A program made the translations under genes and the position numbers. A DNA stretch of 64,000 nucleotides from Teratosphaeria epicoccoides (lineage: Eukaryota > Ascomycota > Dothideomycetes > Mycosphaerellales > Teratosphaeriaceae). The notes beneath the pieces were generated by a model that was given only the letters and a program-made list of their open reading frames with translations, ran no database searches and was not told the origin of the DNA. Numbering within the stretch: position 1 is the stretch's first letter; the number at the start of each line of letters is the position of its first letter. Location: positions 62,001 through 126,000 of the forward strand of contig JADDMT010000071.1 in assembly GCA_021401465.1 (NCBI GenBank). The letters are read 5' to 3'. Of this stretch, positions 30,078 to 40,900 are shown piece after piece.

Positions 30078-30276
30078 ACCGAGATGTGTCACGAGAGGCT
30101 GGATTCGTGTCGACACTGTCTCACTCTCTCTAAAGATAAGCCCGCGTACCAGTACGCATCTCAAGTCTCACCCGGTCTACGGATTTCATCCTCCCTACAC
30201 TACTGTCTACCCACTTACTCGAATCCACCACTCAAATCCACCCACCACTCAAACCCACCGCTCATAATTCACGACT

Positions 30277-30672
30277 ATGTACCGCCGCCGTCGCCTCCTC
30301 ATGGTCCTCCTCTTTCTCATTCCTACCCAAGCCGTTTGGACACATCTCGGTCGCCCTCTCGGCTCTCATAATGGCGACTTCTACGGCAAATGCCGCTGCA
30401 TCGACGAAGCCGGCAAAGGCGTCGATGAAGCGACAAGAGGCATCTGCAAGAATAATTACCACTACGTCGCGAAAATTGAGACCATGTTTGGAAATGTCCA
30501 CTACCCAACGAGCAAGTATGTGGGCGTCTGGTGCGTGGTCACTAGTATGCGGAAGATCACGCAGGACGCGTTCAGTTATCGGTGTATCAGATATGAGAAG
30601 GCGGTTACGTCGGAATGTCTGGACAAAAAGGAGATCTCCTGGGATACGTATTGGTGGGATGGTGAGCTGTAG
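30277..30672 (+). CDS. secreted six-cysteine protein, copy 3
   Basis: Third tandem paralogue, 131 aa, intact. The N-terminus MYRRRRLLMVLLFLIPTQAV is a signal peptide with an unusually basic n-region; the h-region is identical to that of copy 2. The mature part keeps the six cysteines (GKCRC, GIC, VWC, YRC, SEC) and the MRKITQDAF block. Differences from copy 2 are spread along the mature chain, mostly between the cysteines (for example ETMFGNVHYPTSKY), the pattern expected for diversifying secreted proteins. It ends two residues earlier than copy 2 at the WWDGEL end. Function unknown. Confidence 0.72.
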   Translation: MYRRRRLLMVLLFLIPTQAVWTHLGRPLGSHNGDFYGKCRCIDEAGKGVDEATRGICKNNYHYVAKIETMFGNVHYPTSKYVGVWCVVTSMRKITQDAFSYRCIRYEKAVTSECLDKKEISWDTYWWDGEL

Positions 30673-30912
30673 AGATGGATGGTGATGGGTGTTGCGTTCT
30701 GATGGTATTTAGGAGGCTTGGAGGGGGGGGGGGGGTCGGGGTGCGCAGGCGCGGACGGAGGCGGTGCTCGATGGAGGGCCGAGCGTGGTTGCGGGCATGG
30801 AGGCTGCGGAGCTGAAGAGGTGTCTTGATCAAAATTACGAATGAGGAGTGACGAGGGTGGCAGTTGACCTGATGATGTGTCGATCGCGGGGGTTTGTTTT
30901 GTGCGGAGCGAT

Positions 30913-31585
30913 CTACAAGCGGACAGTCGCGCCGTCCAGCAGCAGAGCGTACATGCCCACAACGGCGGTGCTGAGCATAATGGTCGCACGGCCTGCTCGG
31001 TGTCAATAACCCACATTCCCGGATCTCTCTCAATAAATGTGTCCGAAACTCACCAAGGTTCAACTTGGCCCATCTCGCCTGCAAGCCTCTGAACTCCTCC
31101 TCGCTCTTCCTGTCCCCACTGTCCGCCTCCATCTTCTTGCTCAACGCCGTCATGCGCTTGTTCATCGGCACCATAATGGTCAACGCGTACGCGGTGGTCG
31201 CGGCGCTGCCGGCGAACGCTGCAGCCAGATACGGGAATCGGTCGGCGGCCATGGCGGAGGTGTCGCGGCGGAGGTAGGCGGTCAGGGCCACGGCGAGGTT
31301 GGAGAGGGTGCAGAGCATGTTGAGGGGCGGGAAGAAGAACTCGGAGTTGTGGAGGAGGTAGGCGGTTTGGGTGCCGGCGTGGTGAGAGGGGATTTGCGGG
31401 AGCTGGAGCATGGGCATGATGAGGGGGGATTGGAGGGCGGAGCCGCCTAGGAGAGGTGTGTCAGTTGGGTGGTGTCGATGGGGCTGTGGGAGGTGGGAGA
31501 CGGGTATACCGAAGTTGACGGCCGCGCCTAGAGTCGCGAAGGCCTGGATGGGGGTCATCCACCAGAGGTTGCTCGTCGATGCCAT
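30913..31585 (-). CDS. DUF1772 / anthrone-oxygenase-like membrane protein
   Basis: A 182-aa protein of the DUF1772 family, which includes small four-helix membrane proteins and anthrone oxygenases of polyketide pathways. Three exons: 31510-31585, 31054-31446 and 30913-30992. Introns are 31447-31509 (GTATAC...CCTAG) and 30993-31053 (GTGAGT...GCAG). Splicing yields VNFGGSALQSPLIMP, a conserved first-helix motif, then LCTLSNLAVALTAYL, YLAAAFAGSAATTAYAL with VPMNKRM (the conserved NxR-type region), and a last helix MLSTAVVGMYALLL. Four hydrophobic segments fit the family. No polyketide synthase is in the window, so a biosynthetic role is not supported here; many fungal members are orphans. Confidence 0.82.
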
Positions 31586-32248
31586 TGTGGCTGGTGTTGT
31601 GGTTGTAGTGCGGAGGTCGATGCTGGTCGGCCGATGGAGATGGAGGTGAGAGATGGACTACGAGAAAAGAGGACTGGTGTCTCCTATATCATGCTGGATA
31701 CCAGCTTCATGACCTAGCCCAAAGCTACCACAGACATGGTCTCCAGGGCGTCGGTGGGATCGGCTCCTCACGCCGGTCTCCGCCAAAAGCCAGTCGGAAA
31801 CATGTGAAACGGCTTGATCGAATTAAGCTGGAGCTACGTGTACAGCGAATCTCGAGATGCACAGATATTGCGATCGGATGTACCGTATCTCAGATTATCA
31901 CGTGAGATGTCTGGATACATGCGATAGAAATACGGTCAAAGTACGTCGAAAGCTACCTGTATCCATGTCATCGAACGCTGCCTGTATCCATGTCAGGGTC
32001 ACGTCATTGCTGTCCCACCCGCTTGAAGTGAGGAAGGCGGGATGAGGTCGTGTCACCAGACCATGATCGTGTCACCAGACAATGATCGTGGAAGCAGACC
32101 ATCAGCAGCTGGATCACTGTTATACTCGCAGCGCTGCCCGTCCCGTAATCATTCTGTGCGCGTAGACCTGGGACGGCGAGGTCAAGCGGTGAAGAAGGAA
32201 ACATCAACATCCATTATTGTCAAAGCCTGGCGAAAGGAAAGGACGACC
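31586..32248. other. divergent intergenic region
   Basis: Promoter space between the DUF1772 gene and the acetyl-CoA hydrolase gene. A short direct repeat (GATCGTGTCACCAGACxATGATCGTG, about 32052-32090) is visible. No gene recognised. Confidence 0.45.
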
Positions 32249-33853
32249 ATGCGGGCCACACAGCCTCGGCTCGGCCTCGAGGCGTCTGCTCTGCTCCAAT
32301 CGAGAGTGCGCCGAGCGTCCTATCTGCAGCGCGTGTGCAAGGCAGAGGACCTGATCGAGCACTTCCCCCACACGTCCTACATCGGCTGGTCCGGCTTCAC
32401 CGGCGTCGGGTACCCCAAGAAAGTGCCCACAGCGCTGGCAGAGCACGTGGAGACGAACCAGCTGCAAGGCCAGCTGAAATACAACCTCTTCGTCGGCGCC
32501 TCGTCGGGCGCAGAGACCGAGAACAGATGGGCCAGGAACAACATGATCGAGCGGCGCGCCCCGCATCAAGTCGGCAAGGACATCGCCAAGGGCATCAATC
32601 ACGGCAACATCCACTTCTTTGACAAGCACCTGAGCATGTTTCCCGTCGACCTCATCTACGGCTTCTACACCAAACACAAATCCAACAACCGCCTCGACGT
32701 CGCCATCGTCGAGGCCTCCGCAATCACCGAAGACGGCGGCATCATCCCCGGTGCCTCCGTCGGCGCCAGTCCCGAGATCGTCCAGATGGCCGACAAGGTC
32801 ATAATCGAAGTCAACACCGCCGCACCCTCGTTCGAAGGCCTCCACGACATCACCATGACCGATCTCCCGCCGCGAAGGAAACCCTACCTCATCATGTCGC
32901 CGGAAGACAGGATCGGCACTCCTCACATCCCCGTTGACCCGGAACGGGTGCTTGCAATTGTCGAATCGGACTACCCGGACCAGACGCAGCCCAACAGCCC
33001 GGAAGATGCCACTTCCCGCGCCATCGCCGCCAACCTCATTGAATTCCTCAAACACGAAGTCGATCACGGCCGCCTTCCGCAGAACCTCCTGCCCCTCCAG
33101 TCCGGCATTGGCAATATCGCCAACGCTGTCGTCGGCGGTCTCGCGTCGGGAGGCGCAAACTTCAAGAACCTGAAAGTCTGGACGGAAGTTTTGCAGGATT
33201 CTTTCCTGGACCTCTTTGATTCTGGTAACCTGGACTTTGCAACGGCGACTTCGATCCGCTTTTCGCCAGAGGGCTTTCATCGTTTCTACGAGAATTATGA
33301 GAGATATGCGCCGAAATTGCTGCTCAGGAGCCAGCAGGTTTCCAATTCTCCTGAGATTATCAGAAGGTTGGGGGTGATAGGCATGAACACGCCGGTCGAA
33401 GTTGACATATATGCCCACGCCAACTCCACCTGCGTCATGGGCTCCCGCATGCTCAACGGGCTCGGCGGCTCCGCGGACTTCTTGAGGAGCAGTAAGTACA
33501 GCATCATGCACACCCCGTCTACGCGACCCACGAAGACGGATCCGCACGGTGTGAGCTGCATAGTCCCCATGTGCACGCACGTCGACCAGACGGAGCATGA
33601 CTTGGACATGATTGTCACGGAGCAGGGGTTCGCGGATGTCAGGGGTATGTCGCCGAGGGAGCGGGCGAGGGAGATTATTGGGAAGTGCGCGCACCCCGAG
33701 TATCGACCGATCCTGCAGGACTACTTTGACAAGGCGGAGTTTGAATGTCTGAGGAGGGGGTGGGGGCATGAGCCGCATTTGCTTTGGAATGCGTTTGATA
33801 TGCATAGGCATTTGGATGAGCAGGGGACTATGAAGATTGAGAGGTGGGGATGA
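32249..33853 (+). CDS. ACH1: acetyl-CoA hydrolase / CoA transferase, mitochondrial (ACH1-type)
   Basis: Enzyme of acetate and propionate metabolism. ACH1-type proteins transfer CoA between succinyl-CoA and acetate, or hydrolyse acetyl-CoA, in the mitochondrion. The 534-aa intronless product has a basic, probably mitochondrial N-terminus (residues 1-28), followed by IGWSGFTGVGYPK, the NLFVGASSGAETE loop, DKHLSMF, and VEASAIT...GIIPGASVG. The catalytic-Glu region VWTEVLQDSFLDL, the CoA-binding VMGSRMLNGLGGSADF and the VTEQGFADVRG block follow. All family blocks are present and the length is typical. The ATG at 32249 was chosen; an upstream in-frame ATG at 32042 would add 69 residues of no recognisable character. 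A minisatellite starts 12 bp after the stop. Confidence 0.95.
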   Translation: MRATQPRLGLEASALLQSRVRRASYLQRVCKAEDLIEHFPHTSYIGWSGFTGVGYPKKVPTALAEHVETNQLQGQLKYNLFVGASSGAETENRWARNNMIERRAPHQVGKDIAKGINHGNIHFFDKHLSMFPVDLIYGFYTKHKSNNRLDVAIVEASAITEDGGIIPGASVGASPEIVQMADKVIIEVNTAAPSFEGLHDITMTDLPPRRKPYLIMSPEDRIGTPHIPVDPERVLAIVESDYPDQTQPNSPEDATSRAIAANLIEFLKHEVDHGRLPQNLLPLQSGIGNIANAVVGGLASGGANFKNLKVWTEVLQDSFLDLFDSGNLDFATATSIRFSPEGFHRFYENYERYAPKLLLRSQQVSNSPEIIRRLGVIGMNTPVEVDIYAHANSTCVMGSRMLNGLGGSADFLRSSKYSIMHTPSTRPTKTDPHGVSCIVPMCTHVDQTEHDLDMIVTEQGFADVRGMSPRERAREIIGKCAHPEYRPILQDYFDKAEFECLRRGWGHEPHLLWNAFDMHRHLDEQGTMKIERWG

Positions 33854-33865
33854 GGAAGGTGGTGG

Positions 33866-33995
33866 TTGGTGGGTGGATGGTGTGTGATAGGTTGGTGGGT
33901 GGATGGTGTGTGATAGGTTGGTGGGTGGATGGTGTGTGATAGGTTGGTGGGTGGATGGTGTGTGATAGGTTGGTGGGTGGATGGTGTGTGATAGG
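33866..33995 (+). repeat. minisatellite, 5 perfect copies of 26 bp
   Basis: Five identical tandem copies of a 26-bp unit beginning TTGGTGGGTGGATGG and ending TGTGATAGG, directly downstream of the ACH1 stop codon and so within its 3' UTR. The unit length is not a multiple of three, so long reverse-strand frames that read through it are artefacts. Confidence 0.95.
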
Positions 33996-34946
33996 TTGGC
34001 GGAGATCGATGGGTGAACGGGACGGGAATGAGGACTTTGAAGGTGCGGTTCCTCGGTCGATGATGGGCGATTTGGCCGACGGAGCGGAGCTGGGTACTTG
34101 GGTGATGCGGTTGATTGTGGAAGTTGAGTGAGCAGATGAAGAGCCCATCTTCCACTGTCTATCAGCACTGCCGCTGCGTTTCATGGTCTTTTGCCCATTG
34201 AAGACATCCATCATCACAACAGGAACGGCATACCACCAGGCGTGGGTTGGTATAGATACTAATATGTTTTGGCTGTTCGCTGACGGTAGAGGATATCAAT
34301 AGACACGTCGACGTGCGGAGTCAGATGCTTCTGAGCACTGCCCATGGAGGCATCTCATGGCGCGCTCGAAGGTCTGTCCACAATCAGAAACTTGGAGAGA
34401 TCAGCAGGAGGCGGTGCTCTCGTGGGTTGTTAGTGGCGAAGCAGAAATGTAAGATTTGATGCGAGAAGCTGAAAGTTGTCGCTGACTGTGATTGCGCCCA
34501 TATTTTGAAATATGTGAGGGGGGGGGGGGGTGAACACCACATGAACCGACTTGGACGGCACCGACAATCTCCGAATTGTACCGGCAGAATGGATTTGCTG
34601 GCCCGACAGGTGTTGTGTTGATGCTTCGCTCGTCTTTAACCATTTCTACCAGGTGTGACTTCAGGACTGAATTGTGCCAGATGGAGCGCAGCACCGATTT
34701 TGTTGTGGATAAATTCGCTTCCAGCGCTTTTCTGCACGATCCCAGATCAGTGTAGATGGGTTGTAGCCAGGCGTCCAGGCCATCGATCGACTGGAATGCA
34801 GCAGCCGCTATGCATTCCCATGCGCTCCTTGCCGCGACTCGCTTATTTGTCTCCAAAGCAAAGATGAATGTCAACCTCACCGGACGAGCGTCGCTCACAA
34901 CAACGACATCTTCAGAGTTTGATACCGCATGAGCGGTCACAATGCT
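33996..34946. other. intergenic, no gene recognised
   Basis: Contains a run of about 13 G (about 34516-34529). A 179-aa minus-strand frame (34401-34940) shows no motif and is not annotated. The right end should hold the promoter of the large cell-surface gene. Confidence 0.45.
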
Positions 34947-37900
34947 ATGCAGCGTCTCGTCTCATTGTGGGTTTTGCTCTTCTTGTTCAACATGCTTACA
35001 TTTGCCCAGACGCTCTCGGCATCGTCAACTCAACCTATCGCAAAGTCGACGCCCATTTGGGTCACCGTCACAGAGTACGACACTTGTCCTGCGCCCTCGA
35101 GGACAGTGCTTCTGTACACTTCGGGAACATCGACTTATACAATAACGATCACACCGTCATCTGGAGGACATGGGGGAGGTAGCGGAAGTCAAAACGCAAG
35201 CGGAACGAGTTCAGTAGACGCGACAGACTCTGCGGCTTCTGCCGTCACGGATGCAGCGTCGGCGACGAGCTCTTCTACTCTTCTGGCAGCGGATGGTTCG
35301 GCTTCGGTCGGGAATACACTGACCTCATCGGCAGGTAGCGGCAGATCTTCTTCCGCGGTGTCCGGGTCGACTATCAGTCAGCTTGCATCGTCGGGACTGT
35401 CAAGCGGTGGAAGCGTAGATACCTGCGGTGCCATATCCTCTGGCTTCACCACGACCGTCTACGGGTGTGGCAGCGGTTTTGCGGCTTACACTGCGACTTC
35501 CTATATCACAATCACCGCGGCCTCGTCTGGAATCAACACGCTCCCCGTGAGTGGGACTTCCGGAGATGGCGGCTCGACGGGTGCCGCTACGCAGGCTACG
35601 ACTGGGCTTTTGAACACATTCCCTCTGTCTTGCTCTGCTACAGTCACTTCGTACCTCGCCTCTCCAGGCTCCGATGCACCGAGCTCTGTTTACACCACAA
35701 CAGTGTGGGCGAATCAGAGTCTGGCCTCGACGTCGTATATTACGATCCTCCGGAATGTCTCGTCCTGCCCGGTCATTGTGGGCTCGTCTTTCTGGAGCTC
35801 GAGCAGTCCGCTTACTGTGACGCTGTCCAGCGCGATCTCCTCGGGCGCTCTAGGCTCGAATGCCACGTCCGGCGCCGGTCTCGAGGGCGAGAGCTCATAT
35901 TGCTCTTCGTTTGCCTCGGCGGCGCCTAGCACAGTTACTGTGATCCGCTCGACGGGTTATAATATCACTCTCGATCCCTCGACGACGACTATCACTTCGT
36001 ATATTGGCAGCACGGTTTCTGACGCCCCAGTAAACGCGTCTATTAGTACTCTGACGATCACGACCACCGATCCGGATGCGTCTTGCCCAGCGACAGATCT
36101 CGGATCAACGTCAGCGTCAGCGTCATTATCCACTGCCGCTGCGGCGACTCAGACACCAATTGTCGCAAATGCTAGCTCGCTTGCCAACAACTCGGCTTCT
36201 TCCAGCCCGTATGTGGTCGCTCAAGCTGTGGAGCCCGGCGACAGTGCTCCAGTCACGCCGAGCAACACAAATTCGAGCTTCTTGCTTGTCACATTTGGCA
36301 ACACCACTACGCAAAGCGGTGGCTCGCGCAAGAGGCAGTCTTCTGCTTCGACTTCGACCTACAACGCCACGCAGGGCTTCACCGCGACTGATGGCGGGGT
36401 GTACCAAATCAGTGCGGATGCACTGGATGCACAAAATGGCGGCACGCCGCCCGACTGCGCTCTGACAATCTGTGTCAACAACGACTGCGGACCTTCCAAC
36501 ACGCTGACTGAGAATACCGAGACGTATGCTCACAATTGGACCGCCGATGCTTCTGGCTCAGAGCTGGCTATCTTCAGCATTACGTGCTCCGGCCAGGCGT
36601 ACGTCGGGATGTCGAATGTTGTCATCACGCCGTATCTTCAGAACGCTTCGACGAGCTCTTCGGCGGCGGCTTCTAGCGGGTCCGCATCGCCGACGCCTAC
36701 GGTTACTACTTCGATCTATTTGACGACCACGCTGCCGGCTCGAACGTACACCCAGACGGGGTATAATGTTACGGCTACGGAGACTGATACGGCTACGACT
36801 TATGTGCCGACGACTGCGATTTCTACGTAAGTGAACCGTGGGCACAGGCTTATCCGGTGACTGCATCAATTGATCAAGAGATATTGATTCTTGAGTGGCT
36901 TGACTGCTGGATCCATCTTTGAGAGGCTTAGCGTGCTCGCTCAGAGTCTTCATCATCTGCCATTTTGGCGGCTCGATGAATTGGTCGATGGAGCACTGAG
37001 ACGCTTTCGCCTCTTGAAAGATTGACTGGGTTGCTGATCATTGCTTCCAGATACGTGTACTCGATGACAACAACGCTCCCTCAAGCCACAACCGTCTATT
37101 ATGTCACCCAGACCACCCAGGTACCTGGGAATACCTCATATCTTCCAGCTAACACTTCATACGTCTATCAAACTTACACTACGACGGCGACCCTGCCAGA
37201 GGCGACCACCGTCATCTACCAGACCATCACGACGAGCAGCCAGCTTCCGGGATACAATTTCACGTCCAATGTACCCACGACTGTAGTCCAGACTGTCACC
37301 TCGAGCTTACCGCAGCAGACGACGACGATCTATTCCACGGTGGTTACTACCAGTCAACTACCCGGCAACACTTCGTATGTCACTTATACTCAGGTGTCAA
37401 CGCTTATTTCGACTTTGCCTCCGGCGACTAGTGTCGTGTACTATACGGTCACGACGCAGCTTCCGGCGAATACTTCGGTAGCTACTACGACTTTGATTCA
37501 AGTGCGTAGCATACTCACCCAGCTCATTTGTCAGAGCATGGCGCTGACTCTGATTTCACAGACTCTGACAAGCACTCTGCCCCAATCAACCACGGTTCTC
37601 TACGAAACCGTTACCAGTCAAATTCAAGCTGACACTTCTTACGTCCCTACTACTCAAGTGCAGACCTACACGACGACGATCGTTCAGACTGTAACGACTC
37701 AACTGCCGGGCAATACCTCGTACGTTCCCGTCACTGAGGTTCGGACTGTGACGACGACGACTGTGCTCTACGGGTAAGAAAGCTTCCAAGCCCTCGATCG
37801 AAACATGCACTTCGGGGCTCTTCGATACGCTTTTCCAAGCAACAGAGGGCTTCCATGCACTAAATCGCAGTATTCTAACGCCAAACAAACAGGACCGTGA

Positions 37901-40900
37901 CAAGTCAATTACCAGCCAACACGAGCTACGTCTGGTCCACCATAGTGCAGACCATCACCTCCACCCTCCCACAGTCAACAACTGTCCTTTACACAACCGA
38001 TTTCGAGACCACAACTTACTTCACGACCATTGTATCCTCCTTGCCACAGCAGACCCAGACTTACAATCTCACAAATACTGTTAATCGCACAATCACGGCC
38101 ACTACTTCTTTGGCGGCCCAAACGATAACGCAGAATAACACGATCGTCGCCACTACGACTTTGCCGCAACAGACTACCACGCGGAATAATACTGTCACGG
38201 CTACGACGTCTTTGCCGGCTCAGACAAGTACGCTGAATCAGACTTTCGTGTCGACCATTGTTACGACGTACAGTACCACAATGCCGATTACTACCACGGT
38301 TGTTTCGACGGCTCCAGGTGCGTATTTCTGCCTTTTTGGTCCGTTGGGGAGGCTCTTCGTTCAGAGGCCCGGTGACCTATGCAAGGGTCGAAGGGATTTT
38401 GAGGTCACAGGTGAAGATGCAAAGTCTTGGCGCGGTAGACTCTGTGGAGTGGGCAACGAGATCGAGCAGGTCCTGGAGATGGGTTTGAATTCGCATGGGA
38501 TAGCAGATACGAGAGGGTGCTGTCATGCCAGGCGACAATATTGCTCGTGGGTTATGAGCCCGAGCGTTACACATCATGGCACCCGTTGGGATTGAGCCGT
38601 TCTGATTCTATGCAAATCTGCGGAATTCATCAACCTCTGATATGGACTGACGATCCGCAGGCACGACTGTTACAACGACCGCCGTTTCATACACGCCCAC
38701 AACGGTTGTCAGCACTTTGTACGTCACGCAGACGCTGCCTGCAAGCACCGCCACGACAACACAGTCCGCCTGTAAGCCTGTCTCCTATCATCAATGCTCG
38801 AACCCACAACACTGACCTTAGACTATAGCGACTGTGACCACCACGCAGCCGGCCAGCACTAATACTATCACGACCGTGTCCACGTAAGTCATTTAAACGT
38901 TTCCTGAGCGTTGAATCTTATGCCAATGATGCAGGTATGTCACAACCTACGTCAGTAGCTATCCAGTCACGACCACGATTGTCTCTACGGCGCCTGGTAA
39001 GTGGTTTCTGCTTTTGATGATCCAGGAGAGCGTTCCGGAGCCCTCAAGAGCCACACTCGATATGAAGTGAAGCGGCTCTCCTTCTGCAAAGACTTGAGGA
39101 GCTCACATGCACACCGACTGCCGCTGATCTCCAGCAGGTACCACAATCACGACGACTTCTGTATCCTACTCACCCACGACCATGGTGACGACCCAATTTG
39201 TCACTCTACCAGCCAGCACAGCGACTACGACTCAGCCTCAACCGACGACCACGCTGAATGTTACTCAGTCCACGACTGTGGTCTCGACGTGAGTCTCACG
39301 TCCTTCAGAAGAATTTCGATGCTGATCATCGCAGATATATCACTACTTATACGACGAGTTTCCCGGTGACTACTACGATTGTGTCGACTGCGCCGGGTAA
39401 GTTTGCGTTCCTGCAAAACGCCGCCCTATCACCAGAAAATTCCCAGGTTGCAGACGGCTTTGCTGTCTTCGTTGGTCTTGTGGCTCTGCTAGTCGGTGGA
39501 GGCTCTTGAAAAGATCTCTCTCGGCTAGTAGCGCACCTCTCGAGATGGCGAAAAGCTCCGAAGCGCGCCAACCGCATTGCGTGGGCCCGATCTGGCCGCG
39601 TTACCTGAGACTGGCGATTTGAAGCTGGGGTCTAGATCCTCCACTGACTTTTCATCAGGAACAACGTCCACAACGACTTCAGTCTCCTACAGCACCTCGA
39701 CGGTCGTGAGCACGCAGTACGTGACTTTGCCAGCGAGTACGGCGACGAGCACTCTGCCGCAGGCCACAACCACTTTGCCTGCTTCAACGGTCACCTCTAC
39801 GCTCCCGCAGGCCACGACGACCTATAGCTATCCGTACAGCGTGACTGCTACTGCAACTACGTCGATTCCGCCTATCACAACCACGTATAGCTATCCAATC
39901 ACATATGTGAGTATCTCGATTGATTGAGTCTTGCATAGCGTCTAACAAATTGGATCAGACCACTACTCCGCCTGTAAGTGTACGCTCGTTGTGCGCTACT
40001 ACAAGGGGCTGTCTTCTGGCAAGCACAATCGATGCTGCTATTTACCCATTTTGCGAACCTCTCAGTCCACCTGGGAAAGCCTGGCTTCAAGACTAGGCGC
40101 CTTGAGCTCTGATGGATTTCCTCTAACCGCAGGGCGTCAGCTGAAGCGACGATAGCCTTCAATTTTCGAATGCGGCGATCAAGGGCCTTGACATACCATC
40201 TTGAAGCAGATGAGCTAACACATAGGTTGTAGGCATCAACGACAACGCAGATCGTAACCTCTGTGACCACTTACACCACTTCTGTCGTCTCCTCCTACAC
40301 CACTTCGTATCCGGTCACTATAACCTCGACTCCTTCAGCTAGCACGGTGACCTCGATCTCGTACTCGACGGTGACTTCCTCGACCACGCTGTACTCGACA
40401 GTGATCAGCACTGTCTCGTACACTCTTCCGCGGGCAACTGAAACGGTGAGACTCGCACGCTGGATTGTCTCCTTACAGCGGCTGACATCCGTTCCAGGAC
40501 ACTGCGACATACACTTTGAATGTCACTCAGCCTTACACCATAACTGCTACGTGAGTCCCGAGTTCTCCATGATTTTGGTGCACAATTTGGAAAGTCGAGG
40601 CGAGATGCTCCCGGAAGCGAGCCGGTCGAGCTCGATGCATAGGGGGCCGCATAAGTTCCGTCCGCATGCAGAAGTTGCTTGACGCTCGGACTTGCTAAAG
40701 GCCCGCGCTTAGAGCTTTTCCCATCAAGCCCGACTCCTATCTAGCAGAGCGCTATGACTCCAGGACACAGTTTTAGCGAGCTAGAGGGACATCCATCGTG
40801 TGCCCAGTCGTCAAGCGTGAACGAGCTGACAAGTGTCTCAGGGCTACTACGACCGCCTCACCGTCTTATCAGCCGACGTCTACCACGACAGTAACAGGGA

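Larger units (their letters stand above)
28875..30672 (+). repeat. three tandem copies of a 590-650 bp gene-plus-promoter unit
   Basis: Each unit begins with ACACTGTCT, at about 28877, 29467 and 30113, continues with a GATAAGCC-like site and a CATCCTCCCTACACTACT-type leader, and ends in one secreted-protein gene. Unit spacing is about 590 and 646 bp. Promoters and coding parts were duplicated together. Copies 2 and 3 are open; copy 1 is broken. Confidence 0.85.

Noticed and set aside
29578..33995. Short tandem repeats as a CRISPR array
   Set aside because: Units of 13 and 26 bp follow each other without spacers, and the genome is eukaryotic; they are minisatellites.
32204..34168. 654-aa reverse-strand frame opposite ACH1
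   Set aside because: It is the shadow of the GC-rich ACH1 coding strand extended through the 26-bp minisatellite; it has no motif and its Arg/Asp/Val-rich composition is typical of antisense frames.
34401..34940. 179-aa minus-strand frame
   Set aside because: No motif, signal peptide or splice support. It covers the G-run and the promoter of the large cell-surface gene.
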